This document shows positions 1 to 9,807 of a stretch of 64,000 nt of DNA, one piece after another. The stretch covers positions 5,301,251 to 5,365,250 of the forward strand of contig NZ_KK073874.1 of the NCBI RefSeq assembly GCF_000585375.1, in the 5' to 3' direction. The stretch's first letter is position 1, and each line of letters starts with the position of its first letter. The stretch comes from Cryptosporangium arvum DSM 44712 (GTDB taxonomy: Bacteria > Actinomycetota > Actinomycetes > Mycobacteriales > Cryptosporangiaceae). A model generated the notes under the pieces. The model saw nothing but the letters and a program-made list of their open reading frames with translations, did not search any database and was not told where the DNA came from. A program made the position numbers and the translations under genes.

Positions 1-531
1 CAGGCGGTGCCCGGCCGGAACCGCGAGCACCAGCGCCTCGCGGTGCACCTCCCGGGAGTCGAACAGCGCGGTGTCGAACGGGGGCCGCGCCAGCCCCAGG
101 TCGAGGTCCCCGGCGGCGAGCGCGGCGAGCTGCTCGCGCGTCACCAGCTCGAACAGGTCGATCCGCACCTCGGGCAGCCGCCGCTCCAGGTCGTTGAGCA
201 GCCGGCCGAGGATCCCGAACGTGGACGCCGCGGTGAACCCGAGCCGCACCACGCCCCGGCTCCCCGACGACACCCGCTGCGCCAGGTCGGGCGCGGACTC
301 GACGAGAGCGAGGATGCGCCGGGCCTCGGCCAGGAACGCCGCGCCGGCCGGGGTGAGCAGCACCCGGCGGTTGTCCCGGTCGAGCAGCCGGGCCCCGACC
401 GCAGCCTCCAGCTTCTGGATCTGCCGGCTCAGCGGCGGCTGGGTCATCCGGAGCCGGGCCGCGGCCCGTCCGAAGTGGAGTTCCTCGGCCACGGCGACGA
501 AGCCGCGCAGCTGCTCGAGCGTGTACGTCAT
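1..531 (-). CDS. LysR-family transcriptional regulator (C-terminal part beyond window edge)
   Basis: The minus strand from an ATG at 531 reads without a stop to the window edge, so the gene is partial (177 residues visible). Residues 1-60 form a LysR winged helix (MTYTLEQLRGFVAVAEELHF, then RLRMTQPPLSRQIQKLE), followed by the linker helix and the start of the periplasmic-binding-fold effector domain (SRGVVRLGFTAAS, LERRLPEVRIDL). It diverges from the tctCBA operon across 126 bp that hold repeated GCATCA half-sites, so it most likely regulates that transporter in response to its substrate, as LysR proteins usually do for the divergent neighbour. The effector is unknown. Confidence 0.93.
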   Translation of the reverse strand, partial: MTYTLEQLRGFVAVAEELHFGRAAARLRMTQPPLSRQIQKLEAAVGARLLDRDNRRVLLTPAGAAFLAEARRILALVESAPDLAQRVSSGSRGVVRLGFTAASTFGILGRLLNDLERRLPEVRIDLFELVTREQLAALAAGDLDLGLARPPFDTALFDSREVHREALVLAVPAGHRL

Positions 532-545
532 GGCGCACGTCTACC

Positions 546-595
546 ATGCCGCCACGGCATCACTTGATGCCGTAAGAGATTTAGACACGCATCAA
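546..595. promoter_or_regulatory. Cluster of inverted repeats, likely LysR operator
   Basis: The divergent intergenic region has ATGCCG-CCA-CGGCAT (546-560), GCATCA-CT-TGATGC (557-570) and a further GCATCAA at 589-595, which pairs with TTGATGC at 564-570 across 18 bp. Two or three equivalent half-sites spaced like this are typical of LysR recognition plus activation sites. Assignment to the adjacent LysR protein is an inference from position. Confidence 0.55.
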
Positions 596-657
596 TGGGG
601 CCCCTAGGCTCCCGACCAACCCCGAACGGGAACTCCCCACCGTTGAGGAGCAGACCC

Positions 658-1632
658 ATGAAGCGTGTCGCCGTTCTCGCTCTAGTCGCCGTTCTGGCCG
701 GGTGCGGAGGGAACCTGGGCGAGTCCTCCGACGACGAATCGTCCTATCCCGATCGGGCGATCACGCTGCTCGTCGGCCAGGACGCCGGTGGCTCGACCGA
801 CCTGATCGCCCGGGCACTGGCCGAGCAGGTCAGCGACGACCTCGGCAAACCGGTCACGGTCGTCAACCGGCCCGGCGCCAACGGGGGCGTCGCGGCGAAG
901 GAGCTCGCCGGCACCGAGCCCGACGGGTACACCGTGATGATGTTCGTCGGCTCGCTGGCCTACATCACGCCACTGGCGGTGGCGCCCGGCCAGGCCGTCG
1001 ACATCACGAAGTACGACGTCGTCACCGGCGTCTCCCAGGACGACTACGTCCTGGTCACCACGCCGGCGAAGAAGTTCACCACGGTCAAGGACATCGTCGA
1101 CGCCGGGCGGGCGATCAAGTACGGCACGACCGGTGTGGGCACCGGGAGCCAGCTGAGCTCCGCGCTGCTGTTCGCGCAGGCGAAGGTGAACGCGACCGCG
1201 GTGCCGTTCGACGGCGGCGCACCCACGTTGACCGCGGTGCTCGGCGGCCAGGTCGACGTGGCGTCCGTGCAGCTCGGCGAGGCCCAGGAGCAGATCAAGG
1301 CCGGGAAACTGGTGCCGCTGGTGACGTTCGCGCAGAAGCGTCCGACGTACCTGCCGGACACACCGACGGCGAAGGAAGCCGGGTACAACGCGCCGGTGCA
1401 GCAGTCGCGGGCCGTGGTGGCGCCGGACGGGACGCCCACCGCGGTGGTCGACCGGCTCCGGGGCGCGTTCGGGAAGGCGTTCGACGCCCGGGAGTACCAG
1501 GACTTCAACACCGAGCGCCTGCTGACGCCGAACGAGGTCGACGGGAAGACGCTGCTCGACCAGTGGACCGGTTCGCTCCGGACGTACCGGTCGCTGACCG
1601 AGCAGTACGGCATCGACCTGGCCGGCAAGTGA
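658..1632 (+). CDS. tctC: Tripartite tricarboxylate transporter substrate-binding lipoprotein (TctC/Bug family)
   Basis: 324 residues, normal for the Bug/TctC family. The ATG at 658 is chosen because GAGGAG lies 7 nt upstream and the protein then opens with a lipoprotein signal (LALVAVLAGC, Cys16). The mature part carries family features: YPDRAITLLVGQDAGGSTDL near the N-terminus, VNRPGANGGVAAKELA, GTTGVGTGSQLSS and VPFDGGAPTLTAVLGGQVDV. It would capture a carboxylate or related small acid outside the membrane and pass it to TctA/TctB. First gene of the tctCBA operon. Substrates in this family vary widely, so none is assigned. Confidence 0.93.
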   Translation: MKRVAVLALVAVLAGCGGNLGESSDDESSYPDRAITLLVGQDAGGSTDLIARALAEQVSDDLGKPVTVVNRPGANGGVAAKELAGTEPDGYTVMMFVGSLAYITPLAVAPGQAVDITKYDVVTGVSQDDYVLVTTPAKKFTTVKDIVDAGRAIKYGTTGVGTGSQLSSALLFAQAKVNATAVPFDGGAPTLTAVLGGQVDVASVQLGEAQEQIKAGKLVPLVTFAQKRPTYLPDTPTAKEAGYNAPVQQSRAVVAPDGTPTAVVDRLRGAFGKAFDAREYQDFNTERLLTPNEVDGKTLLDQWTGSLRTYRSLTEQYGIDLAGK

Positions 1633-2189
1633 CCTCGACGTCCGCCGGGGACCGGCCCGAACCCGGCGAGCGACCGGCGGACGGGCCGGTCGTGGAGGAG
1701 CCGGTCGCGCCGACGCCGGTCGCCGGGGAGCCGGTCGCGGAGGGGGTGCCGCCGGCGGGGCCGGTGGCGAACCTCGTCGTGGCGGGGGTGGTGGTGGCGA
1801 TCGGGGTGGCGGCCTTCGTCGGCGCGCTCGGGCTGGGGCTCGGGAGCGCGGCGGCGCCGGGGCCCGGGCTGTGGCCGGCGATCGTCAGCGGGTCGCTGGC
1901 CGTGCTGGGTGGCGTGCTCGCCGCCCGCGCCCGCGGCACCGACGACGCCGAGCGCTTCACCCGCACCGGCCTGCTCGTCGTCGCCGCGGTCGCGACGATG
2001 GTCGTGTTCGTCGCCGTGGTCGGGCTGGTCGGCTTCGAGCTGCCCACCGCGGCGCTCGCGTTCGTTTGGCTGCGCTTCCTCGGTCACGAGTCCTGGCGCG
2101 TGTCGATCGCGGTGAGCCTCGCCGCGACGATCGTCTTCTACGCCCTCTTCGTCGGCGCGCTCGACGTCACCATTCCGCACTTGTTCTAA
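1629..2189 (+). CDS. tctB: Tripartite tricarboxylate transporter small membrane subunit TctB
   Basis: The GTG start at 1629 overlaps the tctC stop (GTGA). 186 residues: a Pro/Glu/Val-rich cytoplasmic N-terminus of about 50 residues (repeats of EPVAPTPVAGEPVAEG type), then four hydrophobic segments. The first ends in the family-typical GSAAAPGPGLWPAIVSG; the last is AATIVFYALFVGALDVTIP. TctB proteins are the poorly conserved small membrane subunit paired with TctA; position between tctC and tctA makes the call firm. The extended acidic/proline N-terminal tail is longer than usual. Confidence 0.9.
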   Translation: MTSTSAGDRPEPGERPADGPVVEEPVAPTPVAGEPVAEGVPPAGPVANLVVAGVVVAIGVAAFVGALGLGLGSAAAPGPGLWPAIVSGSLAVLGGVLAARARGTDDAERFTRTGLLVVAAVATMVVFVAVVGLVGFELPTAALAFVWLRFLGHESWRVSIAVSLAATIVFYALFVGALDVTIPHLF

Positions 2190-2204
2190 CGGGAGCCCAT
2201 CGCG

Positions 2205-3692
2205 ATGGAAGGCGTGCTCGACGGCTTCGCCGTCGTCCTGGAGCCGGGCAACCTGCTGTACTGCCTGCTCGGCGTGGTCATCGGCATGCTCATCGGCGTG
2301 CTGCCCGGCCTCGGTCCCGCGGCGACGATCGCCATCCTGCTGCCGGTCACGTTCGGGCTGGAGCCGGTCACCGCGATCATCATGCTCGCCGGGATCTTCT
2401 ACGGCGCCCAGTACGGCGGCACGATCACCAGCGTGCTGCTGCGCCTGCCGGGCGAGGCGTCGTCGGTGGTCACGGTGTTCGACGGGCACGCGCTGGCCCG
2501 GCAGGGACGGGCCGGCACCGCGCTGGGCATCGCCGCGATCGGCTCGTTCGTCGGCGGCACGGTCTCGATCGTCGCGCTGAGCCTCCTCGCGCCGTTCGTG
2601 GCCTCGTTCGCGCTCGACTTCGGCCCGCCCGAGTACACCGCGCTCGCGCTTCTCGGCATCCTGCTGATCTCGACGATCTCCCAGGGCGGACGGATCAAGG
2701 CGCTGACCGCGGCCGCGCTCGGCCTGCTGCTCGCCGTCGTCGGCCGGGACGGGTTCACCAGCGCCGAGCGGTTCACCTTCGACAACCTCTCGCTCGCCGA
2801 CGGGCTGGACTTCGTCCCGATCGCGATGGGGTTGTTCGGACTCGGGGAGATCCTGCACAACCTGGAGGAACGCCACCGGGCGGCACCGGAACCGGCGCCC
2901 GTGCACAACGTCTGGCCGAGCGTCGCGGATCTCCGGCAGGCGAGCGGGGCGATCGGCCGGGGCGGTGTGCTCGGGTTCGTGCTCGGCGTGCTGCCGGGCG
3001 GTGGGGCCGTGATGTCGTCGCTGGCCGCGTACGCGGTGGAGAAACGCCGCTCCAAGCACCCCGAACGGTTCGGGCACGGCGCGATCGAAGGGGTCGCCGC
3101 TCCGGAGACCGCGAACAACGCGGCCGCGACCTCGTCGTTCATCCCGTTGCTGTCGCTCGGGATCCCGGCCAACGCGACGATGGCGGTCATCTTCGGCGCG
3201 CTGCTCATCCAGGGCATCACGCCGGGCCCGCAGCTGGTCACCGAGCACCCCGAGCTGTTCTGGGGTGTCGTCAACTCGATGTACATCGGCAACGTGCTGC
3301 TGCTGATCATGAGCATCCCGCTGGTCGGGCTGTTCGTGCGCATCCTGCGGGTCCGCCCGGCGATCCTGGCTCCGATCACGACGCTGATCACGCTGATCGG
3401 CGCGTACACGGTGAACAACAGCGTGTTCGACATCGGGCTGGTCGTCGCGTTCGGTGTGCTCGGGTACCTGATGAGGAAGTTCGGGTTCGACCCTGGTCCG
3501 CTGGTGCTCGCGTTCGTGCTCGGCTCGCTGCTCGAGACGTCGCTGCGCCGGTCGTTGCTGCTGTTCGACGGCGACCCGACCGGCTTCCTGACCCGCCCCA
3601 TCTCCGGGACGCTGCTCGCGCTGTTCGTGCTCGTCGCGCTGGCTCCGGTGGCCCGCGCCCGGCTCCGGAAGCGTGATCGAATAGCGGGGTGA
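2205..3692 (+). CDS. tctA: Tripartite tricarboxylate transporter large permease TctA
   Basis: 495 residues with about 11-12 membrane segments, the usual TctA size. The conserved N-terminal block is intact (GVLPGLGPAATIAILLP, then FYGAQYGGTITSVLLRLPGE), and its repeat in the second half is seen as GVLPGGGAVMSSLAAYAVEK and ETANNAAATSSFIPLLSLGI. It forms the ion-driven translocation pathway fed by TctC. Starts 15 bp after tctB, inside the same operon. Confidence 0.96.
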   Translation: MEGVLDGFAVVLEPGNLLYCLLGVVIGMLIGVLPGLGPAATIAILLPVTFGLEPVTAIIMLAGIFYGAQYGGTITSVLLRLPGEASSVVTVFDGHALARQGRAGTALGIAAIGSFVGGTVSIVALSLLAPFVASFALDFGPPEYTALALLGILLISTISQGGRIKALTAAALGLLLAVVGRDGFTSAERFTFDNLSLADGLDFVPIAMGLFGLGEILHNLEERHRAAPEPAPVHNVWPSVADLRQASGAIGRGGVLGFVLGVLPGGGAVMSSLAAYAVEKRRSKHPERFGHGAIEGVAAPETANNAAATSSFIPLLSLGIPANATMAVIFGALLIQGITPGPQLVTEHPELFWGVVNSMYIGNVLLLIMSIPLVGLFVRILRVRPAILAPITTLITLIGAYTVNNSVFDIGLVVAFGVLGYLMRKFGFDPGPLVLAFVLGSLLETSLRRSLLLFDGDPTGFLTRPISGTLLALFVLVALAPVARARLRKRDRIAG

Positions 3693-4831
3693 GCACCCCC
3701 CGGCAGATGTGGCCGCTCTACGCCGCCGGCTTCACGACGGCGTTCGGCGCGCACGGCATCGCCGCGAACCTCGGGGGGTTCTCCGACGACGCGGTCACGT
3801 CGCTGCTGGTGCTCGGCGGCCTGCTGGCGCTCTACGACGGCGCCGAGGTCGTCCTCAAGCCGGTGTTCGGCACGCTGGCCGACCGGATCGGGGCGCGGCC
3901 GGTGCTGCTCGGCGGGCTGGTGGCGTTCGCGCTCGCGTCCGCGGTGTACGTGGTGGCCGACAGCCACGCCTGGCTGTGGGCGGCGCGCCTGGGCCAGGGC
4001 GCGGCCGCCTCGGCGTTCTCGCCGTCGGCGTCGACGCTCGTGGCCCGGCTGAACCCGGCCGCGAAACACGGGAGGGCGTTCGGGTCGTACGGGTTCTACA
4101 AGTCGATCGGGTACACGCTCGGGCCGCTGCTCGGCGGGGTGCTGGTGTGGGCCGGTGGGCTGCGGTTGCTGTTCACGGTGCTCGCGGTGCTCGGCGCGGC
4201 GGTGGCGGTGTGGGCGCTCCTCGCGGTGCCGGTGGTGCCGCCACTGCCCAAGACCCGGCAGACGCTCGTCGACCTGGGCCGGCGGCTGGCCGACCCGGGC
4301 TTCCTGCTCCCGACCGGCGCGCTGGCCGGAGCCACCGCCGCGCTCTCCGCCGGCGTCGGGTTCCTGCCGGTGAGCGGCCGGGTCGCCGGACTGGGCACGA
4401 TCGCGACCGGAGCGGCGGTGTCGCTGCTGGCCGCGTGCGCGGCGGTCGTCCAACCGCGAGCGGGGCGCGCGCTGGACGCCGGGCGCCTGACCGCCCGGGC
4501 CGGTCTCAGCACCGGGCTGGCCGTGACCGCTGCCGGGCTGGCCGCCGCGACGATCCCCGGACCGGCCGGGGTGCTGATCGCGGCCGCGCTGATCGGGGCC
4601 GGCACCGGCGTCATCACACCGTTGGCGTTCGCGGCGCTGGCCGCGAACACACCGGAGGAACGGCTCGGCCAGACGATGGGCAGCGCCGAACTGGGCCGCG
4701 AGATCGGCGACGCCGGTGGTCCGTTGCTGGTGGCGGGGGTGGCGGCGGCGCTGACGCTCACGTTCGGCTTCGCGGCGCTCGCGGTGGTCCTGGCGGTGAT
4801 CGCGGTGGTCGTGGTGCGCGGCCGGTCGTGA
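3689..4831 (+). CDS. MFS transporter
   Basis: GTG start at 3689 overlaps the tctA stop, so it is translationally coupled to the tct operon. 380 residues with 12 predicted membrane spans. The loop between helices 2 and 3 has the MFS motif A in the form KPVFGTLADRIGARPVLLGG, and helix 5 has the motif C-like GFYKSIGYTLGPLLGG. Resembles small-molecule or drug efflux MFS proteins; coupling to a carboxylate importer hints at export or exchange of a related compound, but the substrate is unknown. Confidence 0.88.
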   Translation: MSTPRQMWPLYAAGFTTAFGAHGIAANLGGFSDDAVTSLLVLGGLLALYDGAEVVLKPVFGTLADRIGARPVLLGGLVAFALASAVYVVADSHAWLWAARLGQGAAASAFSPSASTLVARLNPAAKHGRAFGSYGFYKSIGYTLGPLLGGVLVWAGGLRLLFTVLAVLGAAVAVWALLAVPVVPPLPKTRQTLVDLGRRLADPGFLLPTGALAGATAALSAGVGFLPVSGRVAGLGTIATGAAVSLLAACAAVVQPRAGRALDAGRLTARAGLSTGLAVTAAGLAAATIPGPAGVLIAAALIGAGTGVITPLAFAALAANTPEERLGQTMGSAELGREIGDAGGPLLVAGVAAALTLTFGFAALAVVLAVIAVVVVRGRS

Positions 4832-4879
4832 GTGGGTGGTCGTGGTCTGTGGCTGGGGTGGCGCGGCGCGCTCGGGCGC

Positions 4880-5197
4880 GGTGCGGGCATGGGGCGGGCG
4901 CGGCTGGGCGCGGCCAGGCGCGGCGCGGGCGTGGCCGGGCGCGGCGCGGGCGTGGCCGGGCGCGGCGCGGGCGTGGCCAGGCGCGGCGCGGGCGTGGCCG
5001 GGCGCGGCGCGGGCGCGGCGCGGGCGTGGCCAGGCGCGGCGCGGGCGTGGCCAGGCGCGGCGCGGGCGTGGCCAGGCGCGGCGCGGGCGTGGGCGCGACC
5101 AGGCGCGGCGCGTCCCGAGCGTGACCGGGCGCGGCGCGGCGGGCGTGGTGCGGCCGGGCGTGGTGCGGCCGGGCGTGGTGCGGCCGGGCGTGGTGCG
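4880..5197. repeat. GC-only tandem repeats (21-bp then 15-bp units)
   Basis: The 396 bp between the MFS gene and the next gene are almost entirely tandem repeat. Roughly nine copies of a 21-bp unit (GGCGCGGCGCGGGCGTGGCC plus G or A) run from about 4900 to 5110, followed by four copies of a 15-bp unit (GGGCGTGGTGCGGCC) at about 5137-5197. Both periods are multiples of three, so all frames stay open and long spurious ORFs appear on both strands. The sequence would encode only Ala/Gly/Arg runs. I treat it as non-coding minisatellite DNA. Confidence 0.85.
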
Positions 5198-5227
5198 CGG
5201 CCGCTTGCGGGAGGGGGCTCTGGCAGC

Positions 5228-5815
5228 ATGGGGCGCATGGGGAACCCGGGGCTGCTGCGTGAAGCGCGCGCCCTGGTGTTCGTGCTCGTCTGCGTGAGCC
5301 TGTCGGTGGCGTTGCACGGGTGGGCGCACGGGCACCTGCCGACGCCGTTGGCGCTGCTGGCCGGGAGTGGTCTGGTCGTGCCGCCGGCACTGATGCTGAC
5401 CGGTCGCCAGCGTGGTCTCTGGACCATCGCGGGCGCGTTGGCGGTGGCTCAGGGTGGGCTGCACGTGGTGTTCTCGCTGGGGTCGTCCCATTCCATGGCG
5501 GGGGCGTCCCATCTGGTACCGGCGGCGCCCCTCGGCACGGTCGGGTCGGTCCGGCCCGGGGTGATGCTGGCGGCGCACGTGGTCGCCGGGGCGCTGACCG
5601 CGTTGTGGCTGGGTGCCGGCGAGGACGCGGTGTGGCGTCTCGCCCGGTGGTTCGCGCGGCGGCTGGTGCGGTTCGCGCTGATCGTCCGCCGACTGCCGGT
5701 GCTGATCGTGCGCCGGTCGCTGGTGCGGCGGGACGAGCGGGTCGTGCTCGTCACCGAGCCGCGGTGGACGCGCTGCATGGTGCGCCGAGGCCCGCCGGTG
5801 GGGACGGCTGCCTGA
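5228..5815 (+). CDS. Small histidine-containing membrane protein of the copper locus
   Basis: 195 residues. ATG 5228 is preferred over an upstream GTG in the repeat array and over ATG 5237, because GGAGGGGG lies about 10 nt before it and a hydrophobic helix follows at once. Four membrane segments; His residues line helix ends (ALHGWAHGHLP, GGLHVVFSLGSSHSMAGASH, MLAAHVVAGAL), then a basic Arg-rich tail (RRLVRFALIVRRLPVLIVRR). Proteins of this kind are found beside copC/copD in actinobacteria. A role in copper trafficking is inferred from the His content and the neighbours; no catalytic domain is recognised. Confidence 0.72.
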   Translation: MGRMGNPGLLREARALVFVLVCVSLSVALHGWAHGHLPTPLALLAGSGLVVPPALMLTGRQRGLWTIAGALAVAQGGLHVVFSLGSSHSMAGASHLVPAAPLGTVGSVRPGVMLAAHVVAGALTALWLGAGEDAVWRLARWFARRLVRFALIVRRLPVLIVRRSLVRRDERVVLVTEPRWTRCMVRRGPPVGTAA

Positions 5816-6152
5816 GCGGCGGAGTTCGCTGCTCGGGCCGGGCTGGTCGGGCGATGGAGTGAGCTGCTCGGGCGGGCCCCTCGAGCGGCGGCTTTCGCTG
5901 CTCGGGCCGGCTGCGTGAACGGCGGGACCCGCTGCCGGGCCCGCTGCGTGAACGGCGGGACCCGCTGCCGGGCCCGCCGCGTGAGCGGCGAGATCCGCTG
6001 CCCAGGCCAGCTGCCTTAGCGGCGAAATCCGCTGCTTGGACCGGCTGCCTGAACGGCGAAATCCGCTGCTCGGACCGGCTGCGTGAGCGGCGAGATCCGC
6101 TGCTCGGCTGGCTGTGTGAGCGGCAGGATTCGCTGCTCGGGCCGGCTGTTCG
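5807..6152. repeat. Array of about ten 33-34 bp direct repeats upstream of copC
   Basis: About ten imperfect copies of a 33-34 bp unit fill the gap before copC. The core reads GCTGCGTGAGCGGCGAGATC followed by CGCTGCTCGGRCCG. Copies start near 5807, 5843 (degenerate), 5876, 5910, 5944, 5977, 6011, 6045, 6079 and 6112. Unit length alternates between 33 and 34 bp, which breaks any reading frame, so the array is not coding. There are no unique spacers, so it is not CRISPR. The first copy overlaps the stop codon of the preceding gene. Each unit contains GCGGCGAGATCCGC-type dyads that could form small hairpins. Confidence 0.85.
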
Positions 6153-6229
6153 AACTTGTGCGTTCCCCTTTTCCCAGCGTCGCGGGCGTGGTGCCGTCGC
6201 GATGCCCTCATGAGTGTTCAGAGGTAGTC

Positions 6230-7107
<878 letters not shown>

Positions 7108-7111
<4 letters not shown>

Positions 7112-9543
7112 CGGCGACCGCAGCGGCGCGCGGGCGCTCGCGGCGACGGGCGATGACGATCGGGCTCGCGGCGGGGGCGGCGGTCACCGGGTCGGGGGTG
7201 CTCGCCGGCGCGCTGCGGTTCGGCCAGGCGCTGGAGGCGGCGATCCCCGGTCTGCCGACACCGGGCGCGTTCACCTCGTGGGGGCTGCCGCTCGCCACCG
7301 GTCTCGCGACCGCCGCCGGGACCGTCGCGGTCGGCACCGCGTTCGTCGGAGCCTTCCTCGTCCCTGGTGCCCCACCCGCCACCGGCGCCACTTCCGCGCC
7401 GGGCACCGCCCCCGACTCCCCCGACGAGCCCGACGCCCGAACCCCCGCCGAAACCACGGCCGGGAGCGCGGCCAAAAGCGCGGCCAAGAACGCGACGAGG
7501 ATAAGCACCGGCGACACAACCGGTTATGGCACCGGGAACGCAACCGGGAGTAGCGCCGAGAAAAGCACCGGAAGCGCCGCCGGGAAAAGCACCGGAAGCG
7601 CGGCCGGGAGAAGCACCAAAAACGCCGCCGAGAAAAGCACCGGAAGCGCGGCCGGGAGAAGCGTCGAAGGTGCGACCGGTAGAAGCACCGAGAACGCGGC
7701 CGGAGGAGACACCGGGAGCGCGACCGAACGGGCGGCCGGGAACGGCACCGAGAGTGCGGCCGGGAGAAGCACCGGGAGTGCGACTGGGAATGGTGCCGGG
7801 AGTGGGGCCGGCTCGGGGAGCGCGGTCGAGCGTCGGGCCGGGCCCGGGGGGATGATGGGGGCGGCGGGGTACCGGTTGGTGCGGGCCGCGTCCTGGGCGG
7901 CGGTGGCGTGGTTCGTCGCGGTCGGCGCGGCGGTTCTGCTCACCACGTCGGACCTGCTCGGCGTTCCCGCCTCCGGTATCGGCGCGACCGAGACGCTCAG
8001 TTTCGTCAAGGACGTCTCGCAGGGGCGGGCGCTGGCGGTCCAGGGTGGGCTGGCCCTCGTCGTGGCGGTCGGGGGGCGGCTCGTGCTCTCCCGCAACGGT
8101 GCGGCCTGGGTCGCGGTGGCCGCGCTCGCCGGGATCGTGCCGCCGGCGTTCACCGGTCACGCCGCCGGGGCGGGGAACCACGCGGTGGCGGTCACCGGCC
8201 TCGCGTTCCACGTCGTCGGCGCGGCACTGTGGACCGGCGGGCTCGTCGCGCTCCTGCTGATCCGCCGCACCGACGTCCTGGCGCCGGCGGCGCGGGCCTA
8301 CTCGCGGATCGCGCTGTGGTGTTTCGTCGCGGTCGGGCTCTCCGGGGTGCTGAACGCCTGGGTGCGTCTGGGCACGGTGGACGCGCTCCTGCACTCGCGG
8401 TACGGCACGCTCGTCGTCGGCAAGGCGGTCGCGCTCGTCGTGCTCGGGGTGGTCGGCGCGCTGCACCGGGCCCGCACGCTGACGCGGCTGCCCACCGCGT
8501 TCCGGCGGCTCGCGGCGGGTGAGGTGCTCGTCTTCGCGGCCACGACCGGGCTGGCGGTGGCGCTCTCGCGCAGCCCCACGCCGGTGCCCACCGACCCGGT
8601 CGACCCCGACCCGACCACCGACCTCGTCGGCTTCGGGATGCCGCCGGTTCCGACCCTGGGGCGGTTGATCACGCTCTGGTACCCCGACCTGTGGTTCGCC
8701 ACGATCGTCGTCGTCGGCGCGGGGCTCTACCTGGCCGGTGTGCTCCGGCTACGCCGACGGGGCGTCCGCTGGCCCCGGAACCGCACCGCTTTCTGGCTGG
8801 GCGGGCTGCTCCTGCTCGCCGCGGTCACGCTGACCGGCGTCGGCCGGTACAGCTTCGTGCTGTTCAGCGTGCACATGTTCCAGCACATGGTGTTGTCGAT
8901 GGCGGTGCCGATCCTGCTGGTGCTCGGCGCACCGGCCACGCTCGCGCTGCGGGCGCTCGATGCGCGGAGCCCGCGCGCGTGGCTCCTGGCCGTCCTGCAC
9001 TCGCAGGCCCTCACGGTGCTGAGCCACCCCGTCGTCGCGACCGGGCTGTTCGTCGGCAGCCTCTACGGTCTGTACTTCTCCGACCTGTTCGAGGACGCCA
9101 TGCGCTCCCACGAGGGGCACCTGGTCATGCTCACGCACTTCGTGCTCGTCGGGTACCTGTTCTTCTGGGTGGTGATCGGGGTCGATCCGGGGCCGAGGCG
9201 GCTGCCGTACCCGGTGCGGATCCCGGTCCATTTCGCGGGCATGGCGATGCACGCGTTCTTCGGTGTCGCGCTGATGCAGGCGGGCACGGTGATCGCCGAG
9301 CCGTGGTACGCCGGGCTGCACCGTCCGTGGCTCACCGATCTGCTGGCCGACCAGAACCTCGCCGCCGGCATCACCTGGGCGTTCGGCGAGCTCCCGTCGG
9401 CGGCGGTGCTCGCGGCGCTGTTCTGGCAGTGGGTGCGCGCCGACGAACGCGAACAACGCCGCGTCGACCGTGGGCCGGCCGACCGGGACCTCGCCGAGTA
9501 CAACGCGGCGCTGCGGGCGCTGCACCGGGCCGATCCGCCGTGA
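7108..9543 (+). CDS. copD: CopD copper-resistance domain fused to CtaG/caa3-type oxidase assembly domain
   Basis: 811 residues. Residues 1-110 hold two hydrophobic helices. Residues about 112-245 are a Thr/Ser/Ala/Gly/Lys low-complexity stretch of near-identical short units ([24 protein letters not shown]). A CopD-type domain follows (about 250-490: [49 protein letters not shown]), then a CtaG domain (about 515-790: [53 protein letters not shown]). CopD imports Cu; CtaG proteins help metallate cytochrome oxidase. The fusion suggests copper delivery to respiratory oxidase. Coupled to copC. The linker length is likely variable. Confidence 0.9.
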
Positions 9544-9546
9544 CGC

Positions 9547-9807
9547 TCAGAGTGAGCCGGCCGCCAGCAGGATCGTGAGGTCCTGGACCACCTCGTCGCA
9601 GGACTGGTCCGAGGCGGTCGCGAGCAGCGCGACCGCCAGGTCGGCGAGGACGAAGAACGCGCCGGCCTTCGCGGCGTCGTCGGGGAACGACGCCAGCAGC
9701 GCCTCCGCGCCGGTGTCGTCCCCGCGGCGGCGCGCGGCGATCACCCCGGCGGCGCGCTGGGCCGCGTCGGTCGCCGCGCGCACCGCCGCACCCGGCTCGG
9801 CGGTCAC
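9547..9807 (-). CDS. Small helical protein coupled to superoxide dismutase gene
   Basis: 86 residues, alanine-rich and helical ([51 protein letters not shown]). The GTG start at 9807 overlaps the sod stop (GTGA), so it is translated with sod; an upstream start inside sod is less likely. It has one Cys and no recognised domain. It ends 3 bp from the convergent copD-ctaG gene. Function unknown; co-expression with the dismutase is the only clue. Confidence 0.65.
   Translation of the reverse strand: MTAEPGAAVRAATDAAQRAAGVIAARRRGDDTGAEALLASFPDDAAKAGAFFVLADLAVALLATASDQSCDEVVQDLTILLAAGSL

Noticed and set aside
4832-5227. Coding extension of the small copper-locus membrane protein from GTG 4832
   Set aside because: It would translate the 21-bp and 15-bp repeats into Ala/Gly/Arg only. 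ATG 5228 has its own Shine-Dalgarno and a membrane helix right after.
5807-6152. CRISPR array
   Set aside because: Repeats are contiguous and imperfect, with no unique spacers of constant length and no cas genes nearby.
2399-6211. 1270-codon open frame on the minus strand
   Set aside because: It runs antisense to tctA, the MFS gene and the repeat arrays. High GC leaves long antisense frames open. Its product is Pro/Arg/His low complexity and the plus-strand genes have clear families.
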